From the NCBI RefSeq assembly GCF_009834345.1, contig NZ_CP035042.1, positions 3,100,001-3,164,000 on the forward strand: a stretch of DNA of 64,000 nt, read 5' to 3'. This DNA is from Billgrantia tianxiuensis (GTDB taxonomy: Bacteria; Pseudomonadota; Gammaproteobacteria; Pseudomonadales; Halomonadaceae). Of the stretch, positions 30,009 through 39,621 are shown piece after piece (within the stretch, counting starts at the first letter, position 1; each line of letters opens with the position of its first letter). The notes beneath the pieces are model-generated. The model saw nothing but the letters and a program-made list of their open reading frames with translations, ran no database searches and had not been told where the DNA came from. The translations under genes and the position numbers were made by a program.

Positions 30009-31916
30009 TCAGTTCCCCGCCACGGTGCTGTTGTCGTTCTCCATCGCCTCGCGTATCTCCTCGGCATCGGGAGCCTCCTCCTGCAACAGCCAGGCATCGG
30101 CCATCGCGCGTGCCAGATGCGCCGCATGGGTACTGCCGCCGCCGGCATTCTCCACGATCACCGAGACAGCGATCTGCGGGTCTTCCAACGGAGCGAAAGC
30201 CATGAACAGAGCATGGTCACGCAGCCGTTCGGCAAGCTCTTCGGCGTTATACTTCTGATCCTGTCCCAACGAGAAGACCTGGGCGGTACCGGACTTTCCG
30301 CCCATGCGATACTCGAGCCCCACCCCTGTGCGCCTGGCCGTTCCCTCGTGGCCGGTGAGTACTTTTTCCATGCCCGCGAACACCCGGTCCCACCACGCCT
30401 CGTTGCTGATGACGATGTCGTCAGGGGTATCCGGAAGATCCACCGGCACGTCTTCGTCGCCGATCCGCCGCGCCAGGCGCGGCTTTACCCATCGCCCCCG
30501 GTTGGCGAGAACCGCGGTGGCCGTTGCCAGCTGCAACGGCGTGACCTGCCAATATCCTTGACCGATGCCCACCGAGAGCGTTTCGCCAGGGTACCAGGGC
30601 TGATTGAAGCGAGCTCGCTTCCAGTCACGAGACGGCATCAATGCCCCGCTCTCGCCGAACACGTCGTGACCGACACGCTGACCGAAACCGAAGGCGCTCA
30701 TCTGCTCATGCAGGCGGTCGATTCCCATCTCGTGGGCGAGCGAATAGTAGTAGGTATTGTTGGAAACAGCGATGGAGCGCTCCATATCGACCCGGCCATG
30801 TCCCCAGCGCAGCCAGTTGCGATAGCGCCGGCTGTCGTTGGGCAGTTGATAGAAGCCGGGGTCGTTGATCGTACGATCCGGGGTGATGACGCCCTCCACC
30901 AGGCCGGCAAGGGCGAGGAAGGGCTTGATGGTGGAACCCGGCGGATACTGGCCACGAATCGCACGATTGAACAGAGGCAGGTCGATGTCCTCCTGCAACG
31001 CACGATAGGAAGCGAAATCGATGCCGGTCACGAACTGGTTGCTGTCGAATCCAGGCGCCGACACCATGGCCAGGATCTCACCGGTCGCAGGAACGATGGC
31101 CACGATGGAGCCACGCCTGCCATCGAGCAGCTCGTAGGCCAGGTTCTGCAGCTCTCTGTCGAGGGTCAGGGTCAGGTTCTGGCCGGGCACCGGGTCGGTG
31201 CGGCCGAGTTCACGCAGCACCCTTCCCCGCGCATTGGTCTCCACTTGGCGCAACCCGGCCTCGCCATGCAACACGTCCTCATAGAAGCGCTCCACGCCGG
31301 TCTTGCCGATGAAATGAGTACCGGCATAGCGCCCCGGGTCGAGCGTCTTGATCTCTTCGGCATTGATGCGGCCGACATAGCCCAGGGCATGGGCCATGAT
31401 TTGCGCATCCGGATAGTAGCGCAGCAGTTGGGCCTCGACCTCGACCCCGGGCAGGCGATGGCGGTTGACCGCCAGCCGCGCGATCTGCACCTCGTCGAGG
31501 TCGCTCATCAGCAGCGCGGGCTGGAACGGACGCTGGGGCTGGCGTGCGCGAATGCGAAAGCCTTCGGCCTCTTCGGGGGTCAGTTCCAGCAGCTCCTCTA
31601 GACGATCCAGAGTCGCATCGAGGTTGTCGACCCGCTCGCGGGTAAGGGTGAGGTTATAGGTGGGGCGATTCTCGGCCAGCAGTACGCCATTGCGGTCGTA
31701 GATCAGTCCCCGGGTCGGCGGCAACGGCTCCACCCGTACACGGTTCTTCTCGGAACGAGTGCTGTAGACTTCATGCTGGACTACCTGCAAATACACCAGC
31801 CGCCCCGCCAACAGGCCCGTCAAGAGCAGGATCGTCAATACGGCCAGAAACGCACGCACACGAAAGATGCGCAGTTCCTGTTCCGGATTCTTCAGGGTCT
31901 CACGGCGGTCGCGCAT
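30009..31916 (-). CDS. mrdA: Penicillin-binding protein 2
   Basis: Class B transpeptidase of the elongasome, 635 residues. One N-terminal membrane helix (about 25-45) precedes the pedestal domain (PPTRGLIYDRNG) and the transpeptidase domain with SxxK (PPGSTIKPFL), SxN (SNNTYYY) and KSG (GGKSGTAQV). The C-terminal tail is acidic. It stands ahead of rodA in the same transcription unit, the classic mrdAB pair. Confidence 0.96.
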   Translation of the reverse strand: MRDRRETLKNPEQELRIFRVRAFLAVLTILLLTGLLAGRLVYLQVVQHEVYSTRSEKNRVRVEPLPPTRGLIYDRNGVLLAENRPTYNLTLTRERVDNLDATLDRLEELLELTPEEAEGFRIRARQPQRPFQPALLMSDLDEVQIARLAVNRHRLPGVEVEAQLLRYYPDAQIMAHALGYVGRINAEEIKTLDPGRYAGTHFIGKTGVERFYEDVLHGEAGLRQVETNARGRVLRELGRTDPVPGQNLTLTLDRELQNLAYELLDGRRGSIVAIVPATGEILAMVSAPGFDSNQFVTGIDFASYRALQEDIDLPLFNRAIRGQYPPGSTIKPFLALAGLVEGVITPDRTINDPGFYQLPNDSRRYRNWLRWGHGRVDMERSIAVSNNTYYYSLAHEMGIDRLHEQMSAFGFGQRVGHDVFGESGALMPSRDWKRARFNQPWYPGETLSVGIGQGYWQVTPLQLATATAVLANRGRWVKPRLARRIGDEDVPVDLPDTPDDIVISNEAWWDRVFAGMEKVLTGHEGTARRTGVGLEYRMGGKSGTAQVFSLGQDQKYNAEELAERLRDHALFMAFAPLEDPQIAVSVIVENAGGGSTHAAHLARAMADAWLLQEEAPDAEEIREAMENDNSTVAGN

Positions 31917-31958
31917 GCCGGAAATGGTCTCGACTCAGGGTTGTCGTAAAGCCGCCGT

Positions 31959-32426
31959 TCAGCGGTGGTAGGGGTGTCCCACCATCAGGGTCCAGGCGCG
32001 ATAAAGCTGCTCGGCCAGGATCACCCTCACCAGCGGGTGAGGCAGGGTCAGCGGAGACAGCGACCAGCGCCGCTCGGCAGAGGCGGAAAGCTCCGGTGCC
32101 AGACCGTCCGGCCCGCCCACCAGCAGCACCACATCGCGACCTTCGAGGCGCCAGGCCTCGGCCTCCTGGGCTAGGCGCTCGGTACTCCAGGCCCGCCCCC
32201 CGACCTCGAGCGCGACCGTTAGCTCATCCCCTCGAAGCCGCTCACGTATACGCTTGGCCTCGAGCGCCACCGCCTTGGCCGTATCGGCATTCTTCCCGCG
32301 CTGACCGGGGGCGATCTCCTCGATTTCGAGGGAGAAGTCGCGCGGTAGACGCTTGCGGTACTCCTCGACACCTTCGTTGACCCACCCCGGCATGCGGGTG
32401 CCGACCGCCAGCAGGCGGATCTTCAT
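31959..32426 (-). CDS. rlmH: 23S rRNA pseudouridine-1915 N3-methyltransferase
   Basis: SPOUT methyltransferase acting on 23S rRNA helix 69. It has 155 residues, the exact usual length. The start [16 protein letters not shown] at 32426 and the SAM-binding LLVGGPDGL and [22 protein letters not shown] stretches are diagnostic. The ATG overlaps the rsfS stop by four bases (ATGA). The longer upstream frame is an rsfS shadow. Confidence 0.96.
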   Translation of the reverse strand: MKIRLLAVGTRMPGWVNEGVEEYRKRLPRDFSLEIEEIAPGQRGKNADTAKAVALEAKRIRERLRGDELTVALEVGGRAWSTERLAQEAEAWRLEGRDVVLLVGGPDGLAPELSASAERRWSLSPLTLPHPLVRVILAEQLYRAWTLMVGHPYHR

Positions 32427-32785
32427 GCGCCACCGTGCTCTTGCTGCTGTTCCGCATCGCTCGGCAGATCGGCCCACAGCCGTTCCAGGTCGTAGAGCTG
32501 GCGGGTTTCGGGGAGCATGACGTGAACGACCAGATCGCCCAGATCGACCAGGACCCAATCGGACCCCGCCTGCCCCTCCACACCCAGCGGCTGGATACCA
32601 TTGGCCTTGGCCTGTTGGACCACGTTATCGGCCAGCGCGGCGACGTGGCGCGTGGAGGTGCCGCTGGCCACGACCATCAGGTCAGTCACACTGGTCAAGC
32701 GTGAGACGTCCAATAGCGCGACATCCTTGGCCTTGAGATCTTCCAATGCCTCTACCACCAGAGTCTTGAGCGAATCGTTCTGCAT
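32423..32785 (-). CDS. rsfS: Ribosomal silencing factor RsfS
   Basis: Binds ribosomal protein L14 and blocks subunit joining in stationary phase. It has 120 residues. Family pattern: [33 protein letters not shown], and [27 protein letters not shown]. It precedes rlmH with a four-base overlap, the widespread rsfS-rlmH pair ahead of mrdA-rodA. Confidence 0.95.
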   Translation of the reverse strand: MQNDSLKTLVVEALEDLKAKDVALLDVSRLTSVTDLMVVASGTSTRHVAALADNVVQQAKANGIQPLGVEGQAGSDWVLVDLGDLVVHVMLPETRQLYDLERLWADLPSDAEQQQEHGGA

Positions 32786-32851
32786 AGCCCCTCATCAACG
32801 GGAAGTCTTGGTCGCCGCCATTGTAGCCTCTTGGGCCGCCGCTGGCAGCGT

Positions 32852-33553
32852 TCAGCGATGCCGATATAGTGAGTTGGCCAGAATCCTCGCCTCGACGGCC
32901 TCGGGCACGAGAAAACGCACGCTGCGATCCGATGCGAGGCGCCGGCGAATCTCCGTTGCCGATATCGCCATTCGTGTCGGGAGCGCCAAGCGTAGCAGAC
33001 GACCCGCGGGGCGCTGCATCAACGCGCCGGGGCTATCGACCTCACGCCCCTCGATCAGTTCAGCCAGAGCACGCGGCAACGCAGCTTCGAAGTCGGGCCG
33101 ATCTATCACCACCAGATGAGCCAACTCGAAGAGACGCCATGGCGCATGCCATTCGGCCAAACGCAGGAAGGCGTCATGCCCAAGCGCCATGATCAGCCGG
33201 GCCTGGTCACCGTATTCCGCGCGCAGGCTAGCCAGGGTATCGGCACTGTACGACGGACCGTCACGCTCCAGCTCGCGTGGGTCGGCGACCAGGCCCGGCG
33301 TATCGCCGATACCCAACCGCAGCAGCGCCAGGCGCTCTTCGGGAGCAACACGAGGAGTATCGCGTAGCGGCGGCATCTTGGCGGGGATCATATGGACACG
33401 GTCCAGCGCCAGGATCTCGAGTAGCTCCAGGGCGCTGCGCAGGTGTCCAAGATGCACGGGATCGAAGGTACCGCCCAGCATTGCCACACGCGGCGGCTCC
33501 AGGGGAAGCGCCGCGCGACCGGCCGGTTGAGTGCGGGTCTGGTGCGCGGTCAC
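32852..33553 (-). CDS. nadD: Nicotinate-nucleotide adenylyltransferase
   Basis: Forms deamido-NAD from nicotinate mononucleotide and ATP. It has 233 residues. The nucleotidyltransferase motif [12 protein letters not shown] is near residue 27 and the C-terminal [10 protein letters not shown] near 215. The GTG start at 33553 overlaps the proA stop (GTGA), so nadD is coupled to proA. Confidence 0.94.
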   Translation of the reverse strand: MTAHQTRTQPAGRAALPLEPPRVAMLGGTFDPVHLGHLRSALELLEILALDRVHMIPAKMPPLRDTPRVAPEERLALLRLGIGDTPGLVADPRELERDGPSYSADTLASLRAEYGDQARLIMALGHDAFLRLAEWHAPWRLFELAHLVVIDRPDFEAALPRALAELIEGREVDSPGALMQRPAGRLLRLALPTRMAISATEIRRRLASDRSVRFLVPEAVEARILANSLYRHR

Positions 33554-34851
33554 TGCCGGACCTGGCCGTCGCCCAACACCACGTACTTGCGGGTAGTCAG
33601 CCCCTCGAGCCCGACCGGCCCGCGCGCGTGCAGCTTGTCGGTGGAAATGCCGATCTCGGCGCCCAGGCCGTATTCGAAGCCATCGGCGAAGCGGGTCGAG
33701 GCATTGACCATCACCGAGCTGGAATCGACTTCGGCCATGAAACGGCGCGCCAGCCCATAGTTCTCGGTGACGATGGCATCGGTATGGTGCGAACCATAGC
33801 GTTCGATGTGTTCGATGGCGGCGTCGATGCCGTCGACCACACGCAGCGCCAGCACCGGGGCCAGGTACTCGGCGTACCAGTCCTCCTCGCTGGCGGCGAC
33901 GACACCTTCGAGAATGGCACGCGTCCGCTCACAGCCACGCAGCTCGACGCCATGCTCGGCATAAGCTGCGGCCAGCTTCGGCAGCAACTTCTTCGCCACC
34001 GGAGCATCGACGAGCAGGGTCTCCATGGTGTTGCAGGTGCCGTAACGGTGGGTCTTGGCGTTAACGGCGATCGCCAGCGCCTTCTCGGAGTCCGCCGTGG
34101 CATCGATATAGACGTGGCATACGCCGTCGAGATGCTTGATCACCGGCACCCGCGCCTCGCGCGAGATACGCTCGATCAAGGATTTGCCGCCACGCGGTAT
34201 GATCACGTCGACGTACTCGGGCATGGCGATCAGCTGTCCCACCGCGGCACGGTCGGTGGTCGCCACGACCTGCACGGCGTCCTCCGGCAACCCGGCCTCG
34301 CGCAACCCCTCGCGAATGCAAGCGGCAATGGCGCTGTTGGAGTCGCGTGCCTCGGAGCCTCCGCGCAGGATGCAGGCATTGCCCGACTTCAGGCACAGGC
34401 TGGCGGCTTCAAGGGTCACATTGGGGCGCGATTCGTAGATGATGCCGATCACGCCGAGCGGTACCCGCATCTGCCCCACCTGGATGCCACTGGGGCGAAA
34501 GTGCATTCCCTCGATCTCGCCGACGGGATCGGGCAATGCCGCTACCTGCTGCAGCCCTTCCACCATGGCATCGAGTCGCGCATCGTTCAGCGCCAGCCGG
34601 TCCAGCAGCGCCGGCTCCAAGCCATTGTCGCGGCCACGTGCCAGATCAGCGGCATTGGCGGCGATGATATCGCTGCGGCGGGACTGGAGCTGATCGGCCA
34701 TGGCCAGCAGGGCACGGTTCTTGTCACCGGTGACGGCACGCCGCATGTGGGTGGCAGCAGCACGTGCCGCCTGGCCCAGACGAATCATGTAGGCGGCGAC
34801 ATCGCCTACCTCGGCATCGGTGCGTGCGGGTTGAGAGGCGTGAACGGACAT
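33550..34851 (-). CDS. proA: Gamma-glutamyl phosphate reductase
   Basis: Second step of proline synthesis, NADPH reduction of glutamyl-5-phosphate. It has 433 residues. Visible: [31 protein letters not shown], the catalytic Cys in [13 protein letters not shown], and [22 protein letters not shown] at the end. ATG 34851 has AGGAGA upstream. In a halophile proline may also serve as a compatible solute. It heads the proA-nadD pair and is divergent from the GGDEF-like genes. Confidence 0.95.
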   Translation of the reverse strand: MSVHASQPARTDAEVGDVAAYMIRLGQAARAAATHMRRAVTGDKNRALLAMADQLQSRRSDIIAANAADLARGRDNGLEPALLDRLALNDARLDAMVEGLQQVAALPDPVGEIEGMHFRPSGIQVGQMRVPLGVIGIIYESRPNVTLEAASLCLKSGNACILRGGSEARDSNSAIAACIREGLREAGLPEDAVQVVATTDRAAVGQLIAMPEYVDVIIPRGGKSLIERISREARVPVIKHLDGVCHVYIDATADSEKALAIAVNAKTHRYGTCNTMETLLVDAPVAKKLLPKLAAAYAEHGVELRGCERTRAILEGVVAASEEDWYAEYLAPVLALRVVDGIDAAIEHIERYGSHHTDAIVTENYGLARRFMAEVDSSSVMVNASTRFADGFEYGLGAEIGISTDKLHARGPVGLEGLTTRKYVVLGDGQVRQ

Positions 34852-34941
34852 GCGAAAAGAAGTTCTCCTGGGCAGAGCGCCACTTGGCGCTGCGAACGTT
34901 ATACTGGCGCGACACCACATCAGACTCCATAGTAAGGCACC

Positions 34942-35811
34942 ATGCAGAGCAAGTACAAAGTCGGGCTGATGCGCCTGAATCTCTGGGCCGCGGCGCTACT
35001 GCTGATCGTGCTGGCATACCTTTCGGAACGGCTTTCCAGCGCGCTCTTGCTGGTGCTGGCAAGTGTCTGGCTGATGGTCACCGCGAGCCTGCTCGAGATG
35101 AGCCATCGGCGCCCTGCCACCGTGCCCTGGCAACTGCTGCCCAGCCTGCTGCTGGCGGGCCTGCTCGTCGCCGATCCCGAGCGCCATGCCCTGTGGCTAT
35201 GGGTCTGGCCTGCCCTGCTGATGCTGCCCCAGCCCGGCTGGGTACTGGCCCTGACCTGCCTGTTGGCGGGGTTGACCTGGTGGCTGCTCGCCGACTTGCT
35301 GGGGATCGAGCAGACGCTGTTCTCCGGCCTGGTCCTGTTGCCGTTGATGCTGCTTGGCCTGGCACGCAACCGCCATCTGCTGCCGGCACGCTCCGCCGCG
35401 CGCCAGCGCGTTCGTCTGGTGCCGGGCTTGCCACTCTGGAGCGGCCAGCAGCTCATCACCGACCTGCGCCGCGAGCGAGCGCGCTGCCGACGCGAAGGCG
35501 TACACGGCGAACTGATGCTACTGCGCACCTCGAGAAGGCGACTCTGGCCGTTGGCGCAGGATCTGTGTCGCCTGACCCATGAGTTCGAAAACTGCTACCG
35601 CCTCGACCAGCGCACCCTGGCCACGCTGCTGCTGAGCCGCGACGACCAACAGGCACGCGAAAGGCGCCAGGCCCTGCTCAAGGGATTGCGCCCCAGCGCC
35701 AAGGTACGCTTCGCCTCGCTGAGCAGTCTCGGCTCGCTCGAGGAAATGGTAGAGCGCCTCGAGCACCAGCAACACGACATCCAGGTCGAGCCGGAGAGCG
35801 TGCATGGCTGA
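34942..35811 (+). CDS. Membrane protein with degenerate GGDEF-like C-terminus (first of two)
   Basis: Not recognised by name. It has 289 residues: about five membrane helices in the first 150 residues, then a soluble domain (about 160-280) whose layout ([28 protein letters not shown], then [18 protein letters not shown]) follows the GGDEF fold. The GGDEF signature itself is absent (TLATLLL in its place), so cyclase activity is unlikely. Its stop overlaps the next gene by eight bases, and the next gene encodes a protein with the same architecture. Confidence 0.6.
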   Translation: MQSKYKVGLMRLNLWAAALLLIVLAYLSERLSSALLLVLASVWLMVTASLLEMSHRRPATVPWQLLPSLLLAGLLVADPERHALWLWVWPALLMLPQPGWVLALTCLLAGLTWWLLADLLGIEQTLFSGLVLLPLMLLGLARNRHLLPARSAARQRVRLVPGLPLWSGQQLITDLRRERARCRREGVHGELMLLRTSRRRLWPLAQDLCRLTHEFENCYRLDQRTLATLLLSRDDQQARERRQALLKGLRPSAKVRFASLSSLGSLEEMVERLEHQQHDIQVEPESVHG

Positions 35812-36736
35812 CGACAACCGGAACCATGCGTTACGCCTCGTCGTTGCCTATGCCATCGCTACGTTGCTGCTGGGTGGCTATGCGATCTGGCGCTACCTGA
35901 TGGGCGACTACCACCGCATTCTGTTACCCGCCTCTCTCGCCCTGGTCATGCTGGTTGCCTGCCTGATGCGCGTCTCGCGCGCCAGCCAGACGCGGCTGTC
36001 CGCCTACCTGGCGCTGATCGTCGGCTATTTGATGCTGGCCCTCGAACTGCCATGGCTGGACGAGACCGGCATCATGTGGCTGGGATTCGCCCCCCTGCTT
36101 ACGGTGCTGCTGCTACCGCTTGCTTCCGCCATGCTGCTCAACCTGCTGCTGGCTCCGGTCTGGCTATTGCTCATCGACAACCGGCTGGATGTCCATCTGG
36201 CGCTGAGCTATATCGCCATGGCCCTGGTGGTCGCTCTGGTGCCTTGGGAACAGCGCCGCCAGCAAGCGCTGCTGGACGCCACCAACCCACGCGATCCCCA
36301 CTGTAACGCCTTGGCCCGTGAAGCCCTGCATGAGCTGTTGGCCAGCGAGTACCAGCGCACGCAGTTCCTGGGACAGCCGTTCGCCGTGTTGACGCTGCAC
36401 CTGCCTCAGTTGGAAATGGCCAGCGAGCAGTTCGGCAATAGAGCGCGCCAGTCGCTGCTCGATGCCCTGTGCCTGGCCATCAATCGTTGCTCGCGACGCC
36501 ACGACTTCCTGGGGCGGCAGAGCGCCTCCACGTTCTGGCTGGTGCTGCCCGACACCAGCCAGAGCGGCGCCCAGATGGTACAACAGCGTATCGAGCAGGC
36601 GCTGGAAACCACGGTGCTGGTGGATACCGGACCGCTACGCGCCAGCGTGGCCCATTGTCAGCGCCTGCCGGGAGAGAGCTGGCCACGTTTCGAACAGCGC
36701 CTGCTGGCCATGACGCGGCACCTCAGCGAGTCGTGA
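35804..36736 (+). CDS. Membrane protein with degenerate GGDEF-like C-terminus (second of two)
   Basis: It has 310 residues: about six membrane helices (residues 10-155), then a domain with the diguanylate-cyclase plan, DPHCNALAREALHELL for the DxLTGLxNRR start, GQPFAVLTLHLPQLE for the metal-binding strand, and RQSASTFWLVLPDTSQSGAQ where GGDEF should be. Metal-binding Asp and signature are lost, so it is probably a non-enzymatic sensor or partner. It overlaps the preceding gene; a DedA-PAP2 gene follows 43 bases later. Family name unknown to me. Confidence 0.62.
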   Translation: MADDNRNHALRLVVAYAIATLLLGGYAIWRYLMGDYHRILLPASLALVMLVACLMRVSRASQTRLSAYLALIVGYLMLALELPWLDETGIMWLGFAPLLTVLLLPLASAMLLNLLLAPVWLLLIDNRLDVHLALSYIAMALVVALVPWEQRRQQALLDATNPRDPHCNALAREALHELLASEYQRTQFLGQPFAVLTLHLPQLEMASEQFGNRARQSLLDALCLAINRCSRRHDFLGRQSASTFWLVLPDTSQSGAQMVQQRIEQALETTVLVDTGPLRASVAHCQRLPGESWPRFEQRLLAMTRHLSES

Positions 36737-36779
36737 AAAGAATGCTGGAACCGGGAGCTGGTAACCAAGGAGTCGATGC

Positions 36780-38181
36780 TTGAGCCTGACCGAGACCCTG
36801 CTGCAACTCGCCCCCTCTCCTCAGATGCTGCTCCTCATCGTGGGTGCCATCGCCCTGCTCGAGTCGCTGGCCCTGGTTGGCCTGCTGCTGCCCGGGGTGG
36901 TCCTGATCACAGCAGCAGCGTCGCTGGCCGGCCATCAGGACATGGCGGTTTCCTCGCTGCTGCTGGCAGCCTTCATCGGCGCCGTGCTGGGGGATGGCAT
37001 CAGCTTCAGCCTGGGTTATACCCAACGCGAGCGGGTCACGCGGCTGTGGCCGTTGTCACGTCATCCCGAGTGGCTCGCACGCGGCGCACGCTTTTTCCAA
37101 CGCTACGGCAGCCTCTCGGTCTTCTTTGGCCGCTTCGTCGGCCCGGTTCGCCCCGTGATTCCGCTTATTGCCGGCATGTTGCACATGTCCCCCGAGCCTT
37201 CTTGTGGGCCAACCTGGCCTCAGCGGCACTCTGGGCTCCGGCCTATGTTCTGCCGGGTTATCTGCTGGGCCAGACCTGGCAGCAGTTGCTCACGGTTCCT
37301 GCCGGGCTCGAGGCACTGCTGGTCACGCTGGCCATCGTGGTGGTGGGATTGGCAGTGGTGTTCTCGTGGCTGCGCCATCAGGTGAGTCGGGCCGGCCGCC
37401 TGTACCGTCTACTGGCGCGCGCCGCGCGCCGCTCCCCACTATTGCGCCGCGCATGGCTGAAACGCAGCTGGCGCAACGGAAGAGAGGTGCCTCTCGGCAG
37501 CTGGCTGCTGCTGATCTTCTCCCTCGGTGGGCTTTCGGGGCTGACCATCGCCGTCATCCGTCAACGTGGCCCCTTCCCCATCGACCTGCAGGTGCACGCG
37601 CTGTTCGACATCCTGGTCGTGCCGCTACTCCCTGAAGCGGGTCAACTCCTGGCGCGAATCGGGGACATGCTTGGCATCCTGGCCCTGGTCCTGCCCTGGG
37701 GAATCTGGCTGCTGGCCAGGCGGCACCTGGCCGCTTTCGCCCACATCGCTGCCGGGCTTGGCGGTATCGCGCTGCTCAATACCCTGGGCAAGGCACTGAT
37801 CGGGCGGCCACGGCCGGATACACCGGATTACCTCACCGGCTCGCTGGCCTACCCTAGCGCCCATGCCTCCTCCGCCGTGGTGCTGTATGGTCTGGCCGCC
37901 GCCTTCGTCGCCCAGGAGCTGCCCCAGCACCGGCGCTTCTGGGCCTACTGGCTGGCCATCGCCCTGACACTGCCATGGCGCTGTCACGCTTGGTGGTTGG
38001 CGTGCATTGGCTGACCGACCTGCTGGGCGGAGGACTGCTGGGACTGGTGGTCTGCGCCCTGGTACGACTGGCCTGGCAGCGCCAGCCGCACCGTTCGCTG
38101 GCTCCCTGCCCCTGGCAGGCCCTGACCGTCGCCTCGCTGATGCTTCTCGCCGCGCGCGTGGCCTGGCTGCCACCGATCTAG
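36780..38181 (+). CDS. DedA-PAP2 fusion membrane protein (two apparent frameshifts)
   Basis: Polytopic membrane protein, 467 residues after repair. Residues 1-200 are a DedA/VTT domain (GDGISFSLGY, FFGRFVGPVRPVIPLIAG). Residues about 230-440 are a PAP2 phosphatase with KALIGRPRPD, PSAHASS and SRLVVGVHWLTD, the three catalytic motifs (Ala for Gly in PSGH). DedA proteins help flip lipids; PAP2 enzymes dephosphorylate undecaprenyl-PP or phosphatidate, so undecaprenyl phosphate recycling is a fair guess. The frame breaks near 37193 (six C read as five) and near 37978 (CTGGCC read as CTGCC). The TTG start at 36780 has AAGGAG upstream. Confidence 0.85.
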
Positions 38182-38239
38182 CCCGTAAGCCGTGATGCGA
38201 CTACCCAGCCGCCCAGCCGCAGGAACGGTTTTTCACTCA

Positions 38240-38300
38240 TGGATTGGAGTCTATGGCTGATAGTTTTTGGCTAATAACTTATGGCTGATAGCTCCCGGCG
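38240..38300. repeat. Short AT-rich imperfect repeats
   Basis: The motif TATGGCTGATAG occurs twice, with a third partial copy TTGGCTAATAA between, within 45 bases downstream of the DedA-PAP2 gene. A related piece (TTATTGACTTATGGCG) lies at about 53332-53347 behind purH. Composition differs sharply from flanking GC-rich genes. Function unknown. Confidence 0.45.
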
Positions 38301-38308
38301 AAGCCGGG

Positions 38309-38931
38309 TCAGCCCAGGGCCAGCCATATTCCCACGCCCACCATCAGCGTGCCGGCAATGCGATTGAGCAGTCTCACATTGCCGCTCTCGCCCAGCACGC
38401 GCCGCAGCCCCCGCCCACCGGCGGCATACAGCAGCAGACTCAGGAACTCGATGGTGAGGATTACCCCGATCAGCACTGTCAGTTGCCCGCCCAGCGGGCG
38501 CGATGCATCCAGGAAAGGCGGCAGCAGAGCAACGAAAAAGGCCCAGCCCTTGGGATTGGCAACCGCCGTCACAAAGCCCTGCAGCACCAGTTGGCCACGC
38601 GATGCCGGGGCCAGTTCGACGCTCTCGAGGGGGATCGCCATGCGCCCCGGGAGCGCCACATCATCACGCCGAGGTAGCCGAGATAGGCGCCGCCCACCCA
38701 TTTGAACAGCGCGAACAGCTCGGGCTGGCGCAACATCAGCGTCGCCACGCCGGCACCGGCGGCAGTCGCCACCAGTCCTACGCCAACGAGTTCACCGGCC
38801 ATCATCCATAACGTGCGCTTCACCCCCTGGGTCATGCCCAGCACCATGGACAAGGTCATGCACATGCCCGGAGTCAGGGAAACGAACAAAAACGTCGGCA
38901 CGAAGACCGACAGCAGCGATAGCTTGATCAT
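38309..38931 (-). CDS. LysE/RhtB family amino-acid exporter (one apparent frameshift)
   Basis: Six-helix exporter of 207 residues after repair. The N-terminal pattern (FVSLTPGMCMTLSMVLGMTQG) and FKWVGGAYLGYLGVMMWRS are typical of RhtB/LysE proteins; after the break the frame continues QGFVTAVANPKGWAFFVALLP. One G is missing near 38652 (five read as four). The substrate cannot be read from sequence. Confidence 0.87.
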
Positions 38932-39003
38932 GAAAGAGTCTCGTCCTTAGGCACTCAATCTGTCAGGTTCCGATGACGAAAAGATGTCGGCTTAGGCCCG
39001 ACG

Positions 39004-39621
39004 TCACTCCCCCCAGCGCGGCAAGAGCCGATGCTCGATGCCCAGCTGGTTGAGAATTCGGGCCACGATGAAGTCGACGAGATCCTCCACCCTCTCGGGC
39101 TTGTGGTAGAAACCGGGAGCTGCTGGCAGGATGACCGCGCCCATGCGGGTCAGATTCAACATATGCTCGAGATGGATGGCCGACAGCGGCGTCTCGCGCG
39201 GCACCAGAATCAGTTGGCGGCGCTCCTTGAGCGCCACGTCGGCGGCGCGCTCGATCAGGTTGTTGCTGGCACCGGTGGCCACTGCCGATAGCGTACCGGT
39301 GCTGCAGGGGCAGATCACCATGGCGGATGGCGCGCCCGAACCGGATGCCACCGGAGCCATCCAGTCCTCGCGCCCGAAGCAGCGAATCTGGCCGGGAGCG
39401 GCCCCGCTGCGCTCGGTAAGTGCCAGGGCCAACCGTTCGGGCCGCGCCGGCAGGGCAGTATCGGTTTCGGTCTCGATGACCAGGTGTGCGGCCTTGGAGA
39501 TCATCACCCAAACTTCGTGCCTGGCAGCCACCAGCGCCTCGACCAGGCGCAGGCCGTACTGGGCGCCGGAGGCACCGGTGATCGCTACCGTGACCGGAGG
39601 GCGTAGCGCCTGCTCAGCCAT
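39004..39621 (-). CDS. ubiX: Flavin prenyltransferase UbiX
   Basis: Makes prenylated FMN, the cofactor of UbiD decarboxylases in ubiquinone synthesis. It has 205 residues. Family signatures: TVAITGASGAQYGLRLVEAL at the start, CPCSTGTLSAVATGASNNLIERAADV, LVPRETPLSAIHLEHMLNLTRMGAVILPAAPGFY-type stretch. It overlaps the end of mpl by eight bases. Confidence 0.95.
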   Translation of the reverse strand: MAEQALRPPVTVAITGASGAQYGLRLVEALVAARHEVWVMISKAAHLVIETETDTALPARPERLALALTERSGAAPGQIRCFGREDWMAPVASGSGAPSAMVICPCSTGTLSAVATGASNNLIERAADVALKERRQLILVPRETPLSAIHLEHMLNLTRMGAVILPAAPGFYHKPERVEDLVDFIVARILNQLGIEHRLLPRWGE

